Shown piece by piece: positions 45,189 through 54,743 of a stretch of 64,000 nt of DNA. Each line of letters opens with the position of its first letter. The stretch's first letter is position 1. Where the stretch lies: the NCBI GenBank assembly GCA_023250155.1, contig JAHFBG010000001.1:373131-437130 (forward strand), given 5' to 3'. Both the position numbers and the translations under genes were made by a program. This DNA is from Candidatus Melainabacteria bacterium. GTDB taxonomy: Bacteria > Cyanobacteriota > Vampirovibrionia > 2-02-FULL-35-15. The notes under the pieces are model-generated. The model was not told the origin of the DNA, did no database searches, and saw only the letters and a program-made list of their open reading frames with translations.

Positions 45189-45361
45189 AAGTACCCCATC
45201 TCATTTTCTTAATTAAACAATTGAATTTATTCTAACAATGATTTTTTATAAGATTTGACTTAATACGTAATTTGTTGGTATTTATATGTTTACTGTTTTA
45301 TGACGTCGGCGTGGGTCGCAACGCACACTTGTTTAGATTCATGTAAGTTGATTGTTAAATT

Positions 45362-45910
45362 TTAAAAACTAATCAATCTTGTTATCTGACAATCTTCAGG
45401 TAATTTTTCTCTGCCTTTTAAAAACTCTAGCTCTACAACAAAAGCAACACCGACAATTACCCCACCAATTTTTTTAACAAGTTTTATAGCAGCATCAGCA
45501 GTTCCACCAGTAGCTAAAAGATCATCTACTATTAAAACCCGCTTTCCTGGCTCAACTGCATCGGTATGAATCTCGAGACTATCTTGTCCATATTCTAAAT
45601 CATATGAAATGCGCTCAGTTTTAGAAGGTAATTTTCCTGGTTTTCTAATTGGGATAAAACCTACTCCAAGCTTATATGCTAATGCACTACCAAAAATAAA
45701 ACCGCGTGCTTCTATGCCAGCTATGTATTCTATCCTTTGCTTTTCATAGTGCTTTGCAAGCAAATCTATAGAGTGCTTAAATGCTACCTTATCTCTTAAA
45801 ACAGTAGTTATGTCTTTAAAGAGTATACCTTCTCTTGGGAAATCAGGTACATCTCTTATTTTAGATTTTATATTTTCTGGAATGCCATTATCCATTTCTG
45901 TTACAACCAT
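45362..45910 (-). CDS. apt: Adenine phosphoribosyltransferase
   Basis: Makes AMP from adenine and PRPP (purine salvage). 182 residues; signature PRPP loop [17 protein letters not shown], and [21 protein letters not shown] plus [19 protein letters not shown] at the N-terminal half. Ribosome site AAGGA overlaps the end of recJ (TAA at 45913), so recJ-apt is an operon. Confidence 0.95.
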   Translation of the reverse strand: MVVTEMDNGIPENIKSKIRDVPDFPREGILFKDITTVLRDKVAFKHSIDLLAKHYEKQRIEYIAGIEARGFIFGSALAYKLGVGFIPIRKPGKLPSKTERISYDLEYGQDSLEIHTDAVEPGKRVLIVDDLLATGGTADAAIKLVKKIGGVIVGVAFVVELEFLKGREKLPEDCQITRLISF

Positions 45911-45912
45911 AT

Positions 45913-48357
45913 TTATTTCCTTACTATATTTAACTCTACACTTTTTGTTTTAATGTTATGCTCACTTAACATCGTTGTTATGTGAACCAAATTAGAATTA
46001 TACATCCAATTCCTAAATTCTAAAATCTGTTTTAACTCTGAAAGAAATAAATTGTATTCTAATAAATCGCTAAAATCAGATGTTAAACCATTGTTTAACC
46101 TTATATTTAATTCATTATCATTTCTTTCAAATGATAAAGCTCCTATCTTTACAAGTAGTTCAAGGGCATAAGCTAAAGAAGCTCTGTTTATACCTAGTGC
46201 TGCTTGTAAATCTGACTCATATACTTTGCAATTCTTTTGATTCACAGCATATTTGAGCATTCCAATAAGGCGCTTTAAATAGGATTGAGGATTGAGAATT
46301 GAGAATTGAGAATTGAGAATTGAGGATTGAGAATTGAAAGCAAGATATATTGCTTGTGCATCTGAACGTTTTACTACATCTAAAAAAATAAACTCATCAG
46401 GGGGAATCTCTAAAAACACTAGGTTTTCAGTTTTACTAATTTTAGTACGTGAATATGTTTTCAGCGGTAAATAATCTTTTTGGGTGGATTCTGCAAAGAA
46501 CAGGATTGAGGATTGCCGCCCCTGGCGAGCCTCGCCTCCGGCGGGAGGATTGAGTTGAGATGAAAAAAGATTTAAGCATTCTTGGGGATTGTGGCGGAAA
46601 TCATAAAGTTCTAGTTCTTCATCTAGCCTCTTACTTTTTACTTCTAACTTCTGTTCTTTGCTTTCTACAATATCCCAATCTTTTAATTCAAGCTGTATAA
46701 ATGTCTCTCCATTAAAACTATTGATTTTTGCAGTATATGCAAGTTTTACTTTATCACCAAGATTAAACTGTGTTTTTTTATCATGGTTCCAGATTAAAGC
46801 TTCAAAGACTTTACCATAAGCCTTTATCATTAGCTTTAAATGTTGACTATTTTTTCCAATAGCTTTAATCCCTACTATTTCGACTCCTTCACTTGCAAAT
46901 ACGGGCATTGGATTGCCCAGTCCAAATGGAGAAAGTTTATATATATCCTGCAGTAGCTCTATGGTTAAATCACTTAAAGATAACTCAAGATCAATATTTA
47001 AGCTTGGTTCCATATTAACTTCACAAAGCAAGTTATTTACATAACTCTTAAAGTCAAATATGAAATTATTTAAATTTTCTGGCTTAACACTCAGTCCACA
47101 TGCTGCTTTATGCCCACCAAATTTTTCAAGATATCTTGAGTTTTCAAATAAAGCACTTACAATATCTAATTGGCTTGTACTTCGCCCAGAGCCACGGGCT
47201 ATGTTTTGTTTCTCATCAATTGCAATGAGAATAGTAGGCAAGCTATACTTTTCAACAACCCTTGATGCCACTATTCCTACAACACCATGATGCCATCCTT
47301 CTTTGGCAAGAACAATGCATTTATCACTACCCACTTCTACCATCTCAACAGCTTCTTTTAAAGTCTCTTCACAAATCAATTGTCTCTCTTTGTTTTGAAT
47401 ATCTAACTCACCTGAAATGTTTATTGCTTCCAGTAAATCACTAGTAGTAAGAAGTCTTACTGCTAATGATGCATCCGTAAGTCTTCCTACTGCATTGATT
47501 CTAGGGGCTATTCCAAAACCAATATGCTCAGCATTAATCTTTGGGGAGGTGAGAGGTATCCCACACATTTTTAACAACTCTTGCAATCCAACCTTATTTG
47601 TTTGTGTCAATTTTTTAAGTCCAATTTGAACAAGATATCTATTTTCATCTACAAGCGGAGCCAAATCAGCTATCATGCCAAGCGTTACAAGATCCAGTAA
47701 AGAAGAAGGATCTAAAGAAGAATCTCTTACTTCTAAAATTGCCTGTGCAAGTTTGTATGCCACACCTACACCTGGCAGGAAATGTAATTTATGCTCTTGT
47801 GGCAAAAACTTAGGATTTAAAACTGCATGAGCTTGTGGCAATTGCTCTGGTAGTGCGTGGTGATCCGTAACTATAACATCCATACCCAATTCATTAGCAA
47901 GTTCTACTTCTTTATAGTTTGTTATTCCACAGTCACAAGTAATTAAAAGCTTTGCTTTGTTTTTTTTTGCTATTGTTTTAACTGCTTCAATATTTAGTCC
48001 ATATCCTTCTGATAGACGATTTGGTATATAAAAATCTAGATTGTTTGTAAACTCTCTAAGTGTAATTAATAAGCAACTTGTAGCTGTAACACCATCTACA
48101 TCATAATCACCAAAAATAGTAATTTTTTCACCTTTATCTATAGCTTGCAATATTCTATCTCTTGCTTTTAACAAATCAGAAATCTCACAAGGAGATGATT
48201 CAATATAAAAATCTGGATCTAAATATGATTTCGCTTTTTCAGCAGTGCAGATTTTTCTATTTAAAAGCAATTTTGCAACAATTTCTGAGCCATGACATGC
48301 TTCTAAAAAATCTTCTGTAAGATTAAAATCTTCTTTAATTTGCCATTTATATTTCAT
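45913..48357 (-). CDS. recJ: Single-stranded-DNA exonuclease RecJ, with repeat insertions
   Basis: 5'-3' exonuclease of the DHH family in recombination and mismatch repair. 814 residues, longer than the usual 560-700. Motifs: [13 protein letters not shown] (near 80), [19 protein letters not shown] (DHH, near 160), [13 protein letters not shown], then DHHA1 [23 protein letters not shown] and GGHKAACGL. Past residue 560 a C-terminal region contains two repeat-derived insertions: [13 protein letters not shown] (about 599-616, from a GC-rich hairpin) and a heptamer-encoded [15 protein letters not shown] (about 673-691). The frame remains open through both, so the protein is probably still made. 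Confidence 0.92.
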   Translation of the reverse strand: MKYKWQIKEDFNLTEDFLEACHGSEIVAKLLLNRKICTAEKAKSYLDPDFYIESSPCEISDLLKARDRILQAIDKGEKITIFGDYDVDGVTATSCLLITLREFTNNLDFYIPNRLSEGYGLNIEAVKTIAKKNKAKLLITCDCGITNYKEVELANELGMDVIVTDHHALPEQLPQAHAVLNPKFLPQEHKLHFLPGVGVAYKLAQAILEVRDSSLDPSSLLDLVTLGMIADLAPLVDENRYLVQIGLKKLTQTNKVGLQELLKMCGIPLTSPKINAEHIGFGIAPRINAVGRLTDASLAVRLLTTSDLLEAINISGELDIQNKERQLICEETLKEAVEMVEVGSDKCIVLAKEGWHHGVVGIVASRVVEKYSLPTILIAIDEKQNIARGSGRSTSQLDIVSALFENSRYLEKFGGHKAACGLSVKPENLNNFIFDFKSYVNNLLCEVNMEPSLNIDLELSLSDLTIELLQDIYKLSPFGLGNPMPVFASEGVEIVGIKAIGKNSQHLKLMIKAYGKVFEALIWNHDKKTQFNLGDKVKLAYTAKINSFNGETFIQLELKDWDIVESKEQKLEVKSKRLDEELELYDFRHNPQECLNLFSSQLNPPAGGEARQGRQSSILFFAESTQKDYLPLKTYSRTKISKTENLVFLEIPPDEFIFLDVVKRSDAQAIYLAFNSQSSILNSQFSILNPQSYLKRLIGMLKYAVNQKNCKVYESDLQAALGINRASLAYALELLVKIGALSFERNDNELNIRLNNGLTSDFSDLLEYNLFLSELKQILEFRNWMYNSNLVHITTMLSEHNIKTKSVELNIVRK
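46283..46338. repeat. Heptamer tandem repeat (8 units) inside recJ
   Basis: Eight 7-base units, (G/A)ATTGAG, 56 bases, in the recJ coding region. Shorter runs of the same unit flank the GC-rich hairpin at 46515-46547. Confidence 0.9.
46515..46547. repeat. GC-rich 33-bp hairpin repeat inside recJ
   Basis: Imperfect palindrome with arms GCCGCC-CCT-GGCGAG and CTCGCC-TCC-GGCGGG. Its reverse complement matches 48769-48801 at about 27 of 33 bases, with all changes G-to-A or C-to-T type. Far richer in G+C than its surroundings. Confidence 0.85.
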
Positions 48358-48455
48358 GCAACAGAAATAATAACATCAAGAAGCATGAAGCAGGAGACGT
48401 GAATCAAGAAATCAGCTAAATGATGTAATTTCTCTTTTCGTCTTATAATGTCAGG

Positions 48456-48570
48456 ACTTACGCTAAATTCTAATGTCTTGTAAAGCCGATAAGATTTTTG
48501 TGTAATTTACTTACCAAAAATTACCTTTCTAGAAAAGCGAGCTAACCCGAATAGGGTTGCGAGCGTAAGT
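48456..48570. repeat. MITE-like segment bounded by 9-bp inverted repeats
   Basis: ACTTACGCT at 48456-48464 and AGCGTAAGT at 48562-48570; the left end extends to TCAGGACTTACGCT, a type of end I recall from cyanobacterial insertion elements. It contains an AACCC-GAATA-GGGTT hairpin (48544-48558). No open reading frame inside. Confidence 0.4.
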
Positions 48571-48576
48571 TTAAAA

Positions 48577-48593
48577 TGTAACTAACGGTTACA
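48577..48593. promoter_or_regulatory. Palindromic operator candidate, TGTAAC-N5-GTTACA, site 3
   Basis: Third perfect copy of the 17-bp palindrome (spacer TAACG), about 235 bases before pilC and 220 before recJ, both of which point away from it. Confidence 0.5.
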
Positions 48594-48692
48594 GTAAAGA
48601 CAAGGTTAAATCATTATTCATGCAACAATTTTAGTTTATTTACTTCTTAAATTTAAAATCCAAATTAAGGAAGTATAATGAACTTGCAATTA

Positions 48693-48827
48693 AAGGATTT
48701 ATCCGATTCATTCGACAAATCAATTTATTTGGTAAATCCGATCGAGGGAAGAGCTTGATCAAAGGAAGCTCCCGCCAAAGGCGAGGCTCGCTAAAAGCGG
48801 CAAGCTTGTCTTGAGCAGATATAAAAA
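48693..48827. repeat. Dispersed repeat, copy B (upstream of pilC)
   Basis: Same motif order as 36021-36109: AAGGATTTATCC...GGTAAATCC, GATC, GAAGAG, TTGATCAA, GGAAGCT, AGCTTGTCTTGAGC, ending ATATAAAAA at the pilC ATG. It differs mainly by a longer first loop and by a nested 33-bp hairpin. The region 48358-48692 holds the MITE-like segment and operator but no gene. Confidence 0.65.
48769..48801. repeat. GC-rich 33-bp hairpin nested in the pilC upstream repeat
   Basis: CTCCCGCC-AAA-GGCGAGG-CTCGCT-AAA-AGCGGC; second copy of the element found in recJ. Copy A of the host repeat at 36 kb lacks it, so it is a later insertion. Confidence 0.8.
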
Positions 48828-50138
48828 ATGCCAACATTTACTTATAAAGCACGTGACAATAGAGGTGAGCTAAAAGAATCATCTATTTTAGCTGACAGTC
48901 TTGATAAAGCTAAAGTAGCTCTTAAACAAGATGGGCTTTGGGTAGTAGATATTAAACAAATTGATATTGAAACTGCTCCAATAAATCCATTTGTTCAAGC
49001 TAAAATCGAGACTCCAGAGCCAAAGACTGAAAATAAAGAATTAAAAACAGAAAAGCAAAATACACAATCTTCATTCCAAGAGTTTCTTGAAAAATACCAA
49101 CCGATTTCATTAAAAGACATGGTTGTTTTTTCAAGACAATTTGCTTCTATGGTTGAAGCTGGAGTAGCTCTTCTTCGAGCTTTGACAGTAATGACTGATC
49201 AAACTCAAAACCCAAGGTTAAAAAAAGCATTAATTCAAATCAAATCAGAAATTGAACAAGGAAGTACCTTGTCTGATTCTTTAGAAAAACATCCTAAGAT
49301 TTTTGATCGTCTGTTTGTTTCTATGATTAAAGCAGGCGAAGCTGGTGGTGTTTTGGATCAGGTATTAAATCGTTTAGCACTCTTTATGGAAGAGCGTAGC
49401 AAGCTAACTCAACAAGTTAAATCAGCAATGACTTATCCTGTAGTTGTTATGGTAATTGCAGTCAGTGTTTTTTATGCAATGCTAACATTGGTTCTTCCAA
49501 CTTTTTCAGGCTTGTTTGCATCTTTAGGAAGTGATTTACCAGCTTATACAAAGTTTCTAATTAGTATTAGTGGATTTCTAAGATCATGGTATATGCTTCT
49601 TGTTATTGGAGTTATTGTTGGAATCGCTTGGGTATTAAAAAACTGGTATCAAACCAAAGAAGGAAAGTTTGCGATTGATCTTGCAATGTTACAGTTGCCT
49701 GTGCTTGGCGATATTATAAGAAAGGTTTCAGTAGCAAGGTTTACCCGTACATTTGGAACGCTTACTAAAAGCGGCGTTCCTATAGTTACAGCTCTTGAGG
49801 TTGTAAAAGATTCAGCAGATAGTGAGGTTCTAGCCAGAGCAATTGAAGCAGTACAAGTAAAAGTTCAAGAAGGTGGAACCATTAATGGTCCTATGGGTGA
49901 AAGTAAAATATTTCCTCAAATGGTTACTCAAATGGTAGCTATCGGTGAAGAGACAGGACAACTAGAAACAATGCTTGAAAAGGTAGCTGATTTTTATGAT
50001 GTAGAAGTAAGTACTGCTGTAGAAGCACTAACATCACTGATGGAGCCTATTATGATTGTCACTTTAGGTGGATTAGTCGGTGCTATTGTTATAGGAATGT
50101 ATCTGCCAATGTTTACAGTGATTTCACAGATCAAGTAG
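48828..50138 (+). CDS. pilC: Type IV pilus/type II secretion inner-membrane platform protein PilC
   Basis: GspF/PilC family, the membrane platform that links the assembly ATPase to pilin extension. 436 residues: N-terminal MPTFTYKARDNRGELKES typical of the family, a Lys/Glu-rich variable linker (about 60-85), two repeated GspF domains (KDMVVFSRQFASMVEAGVALLRAL, VARFTRTFGTLTKSGVPIVTAL) each followed by GEAGG/GEETG, and membrane helices at about 205-230, 250-270 and 405-430. No other pilus gene is adjacent. The ATG has no ribosome site; TATAAA ends 2 bases upstream, at the end of a repeat. Confidence 0.93.
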   Translation: MPTFTYKARDNRGELKESSILADSLDKAKVALKQDGLWVVDIKQIDIETAPINPFVQAKIETPEPKTENKELKTEKQNTQSSFQEFLEKYQPISLKDMVVFSRQFASMVEAGVALLRALTVMTDQTQNPRLKKALIQIKSEIEQGSTLSDSLEKHPKIFDRLFVSMIKAGEAGGVLDQVLNRLALFMEERSKLTQQVKSAMTYPVVVMVIAVSVFYAMLTLVLPTFSGLFASLGSDLPAYTKFLISISGFLRSWYMLLVIGVIVGIAWVLKNWYQTKEGKFAIDLAMLQLPVLGDIIRKVSVARFTRTFGTLTKSGVPIVTALEVVKDSADSEVLARAIEAVQVKVQEGGTINGPMGESKIFPQMVTQMVAIGEETGQLETMLEKVADFYDVEVSTAVEALTSLMEPIMIVTLGGLVGAIVIGMYLPMFTVISQIK

Positions 50139-50453
50139 CTATTTCCCTGTCTTCTTGTTTTTCTTAATATATTTCTTAGTAATTTCATCAAGAATAGTTC
50201 TTGGATCAGCCAATACATAAGGATTTGTCAACATACTTGGTAAATGTTGTAACTTCTTTATGTCTGCAGCAATATCAGATATGTTTGTAGATAAGGTAGC
50301 CATAGCACCAAATGCACCCATTGTTGATGAATCATTTAACTCTTTCATTAAATCTTCTAATTCTTTAGTTAATTCTTTATATAAGCGCTCTATTAAGCGA
50401 TGATCCAGGGCTTTAATTTGTGTTGGTACTGTTTGTTTTGAGTTATGACGCAT
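50139..50453 (-). CDS. Small helical uncharacterised protein
   Basis: 104 residues, nearly all helical and charged: long amphipathic helix ALDHRLIERLYKELTKELED, then an Ala/Met-rich segment and a Lys-rich tail (YIKKNKKTGK). Coiled-coil formation is likely. Directly abuts the pilC stop on the opposite strand. Not recognised. Confidence 0.5.
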   Translation of the reverse strand: MRHNSKQTVPTQIKALDHRLIERLYKELTKELEDLMKELNDSSTMGAFGAMATLSTNISDIAADIKKLQHLPSMLTNPYVLADPRTILDEITKKYIKKNKKTGK

Positions 50454-50750
50454 GTTTAATATCCAATTTCAGTTACAATAATAATAACGTTTTCTAAGCA
50501 ACTTTAAAAGAGCTTGAAGAAAGAATTTAGATAAAAAAAAGTTAATCTTTGTGGATTTCTGCTTAAAAACAGCTAATTTATAAGGTTTTAACACATACAT
50601 TAAAAAAAATTTATTTTTAGAGAACTGTTTAATGTCTGTCTTTACTGCGTATTGATGTAAAAGCATGTTTAATAAGATTTATTTTTTTATACTTGTTGTA
50701 TACATTAACTTAAGTGATAATAGATTAAGAAAAAATTTAAGGAAATATAT
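50454..50750. other. AT-rich intergenic region
   Basis: About 300 bases with no supported gene, repeat or RNA. A minus-strand 65-codon frame is Lys/Phe-rich and looks accidental. Confidence 0.4.
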
Positions 50751-51176
50751 ATGCGCGAAAAAAAAATAAGTTTAATTATCGTTGGGGTAATCTGGCTGTT
50801 AGTTGGAATTGGTTTATCAATAGCTGGTACTAGATGGATATCTGGTCTAAGTTTTGGGCCAATGATGATTATTTTTTTATCATTATCAGTAGCTATTGGA
50901 TTATTAAAAGGCAAGTTCGTACTTAAAAAAGTGGCTCTTAAGTATTACAAAAGAGCTGATGTAATTCAATTTGGTAAAAATAATATGTCCTTATTATTTG
51001 GTTGGGTACAAGTACTGGGTGTAAAAGGATTTATTCTTATTGGTCTAATGATGGCTATGGGGTCGTTTTTGCGACATAGCAATCTTGATAGACCTCTTTT
51101 AGGGATTCTTTACCTGGCAGTTGGTATTGCATTAGTGTATGCTAGTAAGATATTTTTTTGTGAAAGTAAAGCTTAA
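50751..51176 (+). CDS. Small four-helix membrane protein
   Basis: 141 residues with four predicted membrane helices (about 7-26, 32-52, 84-108, 118-136), a short basic N-terminus (MREKK) and a basic loop between helices 2 and 3. GGAA lies 8 bases before the ATG. Family not recognised. It precedes rpsA by 39 bases and may be cotranscribed. Confidence 0.6.
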   Translation: MREKKISLIIVGVIWLLVGIGLSIAGTRWISGLSFGPMMIIFLSLSVAIGLLKGKFVLKKVALKYYKRADVIQFGKNNMSLLFGWVQVLGVKGFILIGLMMAMGSFLRHSNLDRPLLGILYLAVGIALVYASKIFFCESKA

Positions 51177-51215
51177 GCAAAAAGTGAATTAAAAAATCCG
51201 CGGAGCAAAACAAAA

Positions 51216-52406
51216 ATGACAACAATTACATTTGAAGAGTTAAAAAATAAGTATCAAAATAAGCTTGAAAAAGAAACCGAAGTAAATTGTAAATTATTAG
51301 CAAAAATAAAAGATGGACATCTTGTTGAAATCAATGATGAGTGGGAAGGCTTTATCCATAACAATCATATGTTAAATGAAGCTGGTGGTGATTTAACTGC
51401 AGAATCTTTCAGCGCACTTATAATATCAGGACCTGACAAAGGAGATCGCTATGTTGCTTCTCCAAAAGCACTTAAAGAAAAAACTGTTTGGGAAAAACTT
51501 CAAAAACTTCACGAAGAAGGGACTTCTACAAAAGTAACCATTGCTAAAATAGTTAAAGGTGGCGTAGAAGTATTCATAGAAGGTGTAAGAGCTTTTTTAC
51601 CAGGTAGATATATAAGACTTCCTGGAATTAGCCAAGAAAATTGGGTGAATCAAGAAATTGAAGTTATTGTTGAAGAGCTAGACTACAAAGAAAAAAATAT
51701 AATCTTAAATCAGAGAAAAGCCTTTGAAATAGAAAAGCAAAAAAGAGCTGAAGTAACAATTCAAAAACTAAAAGAAGGCGATATTGTTGATGCAGCGGTA
51801 TTAAGAATTGCAGATTTTGGAATTTTTGTAGACCTTGGTGGTTTAGATGGGCTAGTACCGGCTTCTGAGCTAAGCTGGGGAAGATTTAATCATCCTAAAG
51901 AAATTTGTAAAGTTGGTCAAACAATGAAAGCTCGAATCTTTAGAATTGAAAAAGAAAATAAAAGAGTAGCATTAAGTGTAAAACAAGTTTTAGGTGATCC
52001 ATGGGATCAACTTGATACTGATTTTGAAGTTGGCAAACAGCTTACCGGTAAAGTTGTAAGTGAAGCTGCTTTTGGTGTTTTTATAGAACTAAGACCTGGT
52101 GTTGAAGCCTTACTCCACAATTCAGAAATGCAAGAAGGAATAGAAAAACCAAAACTAAATGCTGTTATAACAGTTAAAATTATTAAGATAGATTCAGAAC
52201 AAAGAAAAATAGGACTTTCCACAAGAGATCTTGAAGTTAGTTCAAGTATTCCTGAAGCGTCTTCTGAATACAGTCATGGAGATTCTGTATTAGAAAAACA
52301 AGATACTATGCAAGAAAGCTCTTCAGAAAATACAGTATCTGATACAGAAACTTTATCTGACAATAATTTGACAACCACTTATGAATTAAATGGTAAGGAG
52401 GCCTAA
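51216..52406 (+). CDS. rpsA: 30S ribosomal protein S1 (S1-domain RNA-binding protein)
   Basis: Binds mRNA at the ribosome. 396 residues. I see four S1-type domains: a divergent first one (VNCKLLAKIKDGHLVEINDEWEGFI, about 19-75), a second (TKVTIAKIVKGGVEVFIEGVRAFLPG, about 105-170), and two canonical ones (GDIVDAAVLRIADFGIFVDLGGLDGLVPASE, about 188-260; GKQLTGKVVSEAAFGVFIEL, about 273-345). An acidic, Ser-rich tail follows. Bacterial S1 varies from 3 to 6 domains. The GGAGC upstream is a ribosome site. Stop is followed directly by a TTG-started gene. Confidence 0.9.
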   Translation: MTTITFEELKNKYQNKLEKETEVNCKLLAKIKDGHLVEINDEWEGFIHNNHMLNEAGGDLTAESFSALIISGPDKGDRYVASPKALKEKTVWEKLQKLHEEGTSTKVTIAKIVKGGVEVFIEGVRAFLPGRYIRLPGISQENWVNQEIEVIVEELDYKEKNIILNQRKAFEIEKQKRAEVTIQKLKEGDIVDAAVLRIADFGIFVDLGGLDGLVPASELSWGRFNHPKEICKVGQTMKARIFRIEKENKRVALSVKQVLGDPWDQLDTDFEVGKQLTGKVVSEAAFGVFIELRPGVEALLHNSEMQEGIEKPKLNAVITVKIIKIDSEQRKIGLSTRDLEVSSSIPEASSEYSHGDSVLEKQDTMQESSSENTVSDTETLSDNNLTTTYELNGKEA

Positions 52407-53798
52407 TTGCTTACACAAGATATACAAACAATCACTAAAGAAACACAAAAGCTTATATTAAAAACTCTTTGTGAATTTCCTACCTGTACTACAGAAGAGC
52501 TTGTTCAGCTTTTACAAAAAAGAGATAAAAAGATTTTAGCTGAAGAAGTCATCCAGGTTTTACATACCATTTCACCCACTAAAAACTGGCATAGAGCTAC
52601 TCAAGAAGAGATTCAAAAAGAAATTTTAGATTATGTTTGGATATTAGAAGCACAAATTTTGTTTACATTGCCTACAAAACAAAAAGAAACAACCATTGCA
52701 GAATTTAATCAAACAAGATTACAAAACAAACAATCCAAAATTTCTAAAGACTTAGTTAGACATATTCAAACATTGCTTATGGTTGATGCTAAAAATTTAT
52801 CAAAATTTAGAAAATTTCAAAAAGAGTTAGTCTTTAATAGTGACACAGATCCAAACACTCAAGGAACTTGGTTAGTTAGACTAATATTAGGTGATGTAAG
52901 TATAGAAAAGGTTTCTTCAGTGCAAGAATTAGCCACATTAATTTCTGAAGAGTTAAAAGAAAAGTATCCTACCATTGCAGAAAAAGTGGGAAAAACGCTA
53001 AATAGAATTTCAGATCGTTTTGTGGAGAAATATTTTTTAAAAACTTTATCAGAAAGTCAATTAAAAGAATTGATCAGTAAATATCAGTCAGTTTTAAAAA
53101 GCTATAGAAGTAGCGATTCTAGAGAAAACGTAAGCCAGTCAGAGCTTCAAAGCCAAAGCAAAGTCATTCAAAATATTTACAATGAATTAAATCAAGTAAA
53201 AATAGTTGTTAGCGAATCTTGCGAAGGTAGTTTTCTGACCAAGCTATTTGTTGGGAAGCTGAAAAACAAAGAAGCTATATTAAAAAAAGTAGATGATGTA
53301 ATAAACTTTTTAAATCAATTGGAAGACTCAAATGAAAAAACCAACAGAGCAAATAATGAGAAGGTTTTATTAATGCAGAAAATTCAGTCTGATTATGAAA
53401 GCATAGCAATTATAAAAAATCAACTGGAAAATGATTTGTTTAATTTAAATGAAAAAGTGAGAGATTTATCTGAAAAAAGTTCAAGCTTAGATAATGAACT
53501 CCATAATGCAAGAGAATCACTTGAAAAGGCCCATGAAAAGATAGCCTCCTTACAACAAAAAGCTGATACTATGCCTGAGCTTGAATCCCGAGTTAATGTA
53601 TTAAAAGAAGATCTAACAGTTGCAAAAGATATTTCATTAAGACTGTATCAAAGGCTTATAAGAATTAAGTCTGATTTATTAAGAACAAATGATAAGGGTG
53701 AAAAGGTTAAGACCACCAAACAAAATGGTGTTCATGTAGATAGTTCGTTAAACAATAATCATCAAGATTCATTGACTTCTGCAGAACTTGTTTCTTAA
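52407..53798 (+). CDS. Coiled-coil protein translationally coupled to rpsA
   Basis: 463 residues. The TTG start at 52407 is set by AAGGAGG overlapping the rpsA stop, so translation is coupled. The N-terminal 75 residues look like a small winged-helix fold (LILKTLCEFPTCTTEELVQLLQK), the middle 90-260 is helical, and 260-430 is a long coiled coil (KVRDLSEKSSSLDNELHNARE, EKIASLQQKADTMPELE). No named family. The link with S1 suggests a role in translation or nucleoid/RNA structure, but this rests on position only. Confidence 0.6.
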   Translation: MLTQDIQTITKETQKLILKTLCEFPTCTTEELVQLLQKRDKKILAEEVIQVLHTISPTKNWHRATQEEIQKEILDYVWILEAQILFTLPTKQKETTIAEFNQTRLQNKQSKISKDLVRHIQTLLMVDAKNLSKFRKFQKELVFNSDTDPNTQGTWLVRLILGDVSIEKVSSVQELATLISEELKEKYPTIAEKVGKTLNRISDRFVEKYFLKTLSESQLKELISKYQSVLKSYRSSDSRENVSQSELQSQSKVIQNIYNELNQVKIVVSESCEGSFLTKLFVGKLKNKEAILKKVDDVINFLNQLEDSNEKTNRANNEKVLLMQKIQSDYESIAIIKNQLENDLFNLNEKVRDLSEKSSSLDNELHNARESLEKAHEKIASLQQKADTMPELESRVNVLKEDLTVAKDISLRLYQRLIRIKSDLLRTNDKGEKVKTTKQNGVHVDSSLNNNHQDSLTSAELVS

Positions 53799-53933
53799 CT
53801 TCTTAACCATTTATATTCTTTTAATTTTTACTTTGAAGAAATTTAAACTTTCCCTCTTGAATGTTAAAGCCCTAATATGTCCTAATTAATACAGATAGAT
53901 ATATTAAAATTGAAAATATTTTAGGAGGTGGTT

Positions 53934-54740
53934 ATGGTAGAAGTAAATAATAAAATTGGTCAAGGCGCAATAGTAGCAACAAACAAACCACAAATAGAGG
54001 CTGGAAATATTGTTGAGGAGAAACCAACTTATTTAACTATTGATGGTACTCATATTTATAATAAAGTTGTAGCACCAGTTTTACCCGAAGAATTAAAAAC
54101 ATTAACAGCAGGTTCTGCCGTTGAATTTCACTTAGCAAGGCATTTTAGAGCATTGCCTGAATCATATAAAGAATCTTTAATTGGCAAAGAATATAAGCAA
54201 TATGATCCAAAAGATAAGATTGAGAAAGTAATAACAATTACAGCTGACAGTTTTGAATCTGCACTTAAAGTTAAAGGTTCAAAATTTGATGTGAATGTAC
54301 CTGGTTTAGAAACACCTAAAAAATTCATTGATTTTATTCAAAGAGAGGCAGTTAAAAAAGCACAAATGGGAGAACTTATCTGGGTTGATGGTGGATTTTG
54401 CAAAAAGACCTACTTTACTATTGAACTTCCACAAATCATAGGAAGAGATCAAGTAGTAGCTCTTGAAGGTTTAACCTCCAAACAGAGCGCATCAATCGAA
54501 AAACAAACTAGAGGCAAGTTATTGGGAGATGATTTCCTTGTAAATTATGTAAAAGACCATGAAGGAGAACCTACAAATAAAATTGCAGTTTGTATTGGTC
54601 ATATAAAAGGGGAACAAGCCCCTGAAATTTTTAGTGCTTTCCCTGGAAAGCTGGCACCAGAGTTCCCAAGAGATGCTCAGTTAGAAGAACAAAGAAACTA
54701 TAATAAAAAGTTTTGGGAAGAGCATGCATTTATAGGGTAA
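53934..54740 (+). CDS. Uncharacterised protein
   Basis: 268 residues. The ATG at 53934 is chosen because AGGAGG sits 5 bases upstream; a GTG at 53928 overlaps that site. Soluble alpha/beta protein with a Gly-rich centre (LIWVDGGFCKKTYFTIELPQIIGRD) and a C-terminal IAVCIGHIKGEQAPEIFSAFPGK. No recognised domain, no signal peptide. Followed after 3 bases by a 104-residue gene, so a two-gene unit. Confidence 0.58.
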   Translation: MVEVNNKIGQGAIVATNKPQIEAGNIVEEKPTYLTIDGTHIYNKVVAPVLPEELKTLTAGSAVEFHLARHFRALPESYKESLIGKEYKQYDPKDKIEKVITITADSFESALKVKGSKFDVNVPGLETPKKFIDFIQREAVKKAQMGELIWVDGGFCKKTYFTIELPQIIGRDQVVALEGLTSKQSASIEKQTRGKLLGDDFLVNYVKDHEGEPTNKIAVCIGHIKGEQAPEIFSAFPGKLAPEFPRDAQLEEQRNYNKKFWEEHAFIG

Positions 54741-54743
54741 TCT

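Noticed and set aside
45299..45335. GC-rich patch (GACGTCGGCGTGGGTCGCAACGC) after the caspase-like gene
   Set aside because: Only a weak 4-bp hairpin; no second copy in the window and no T-run, so no terminator or repeat call.
46283..46338. CRISPR array
   Set aside because: Unit is 7 bases with no spacers and no cas genes in the window.
48640..48837. A minus-strand 65-codon frame across the pilC upstream repeat
   Set aside because: It consists entirely of the dispersed repeat and nested hairpin; no ribosome site and no protein-like composition.
50469..50666. 65-codon minus-strand frame
   Set aside because: Lys/Phe/Leu-rich from AT-rich sequence, no ribosome site, no conserved-looking features.
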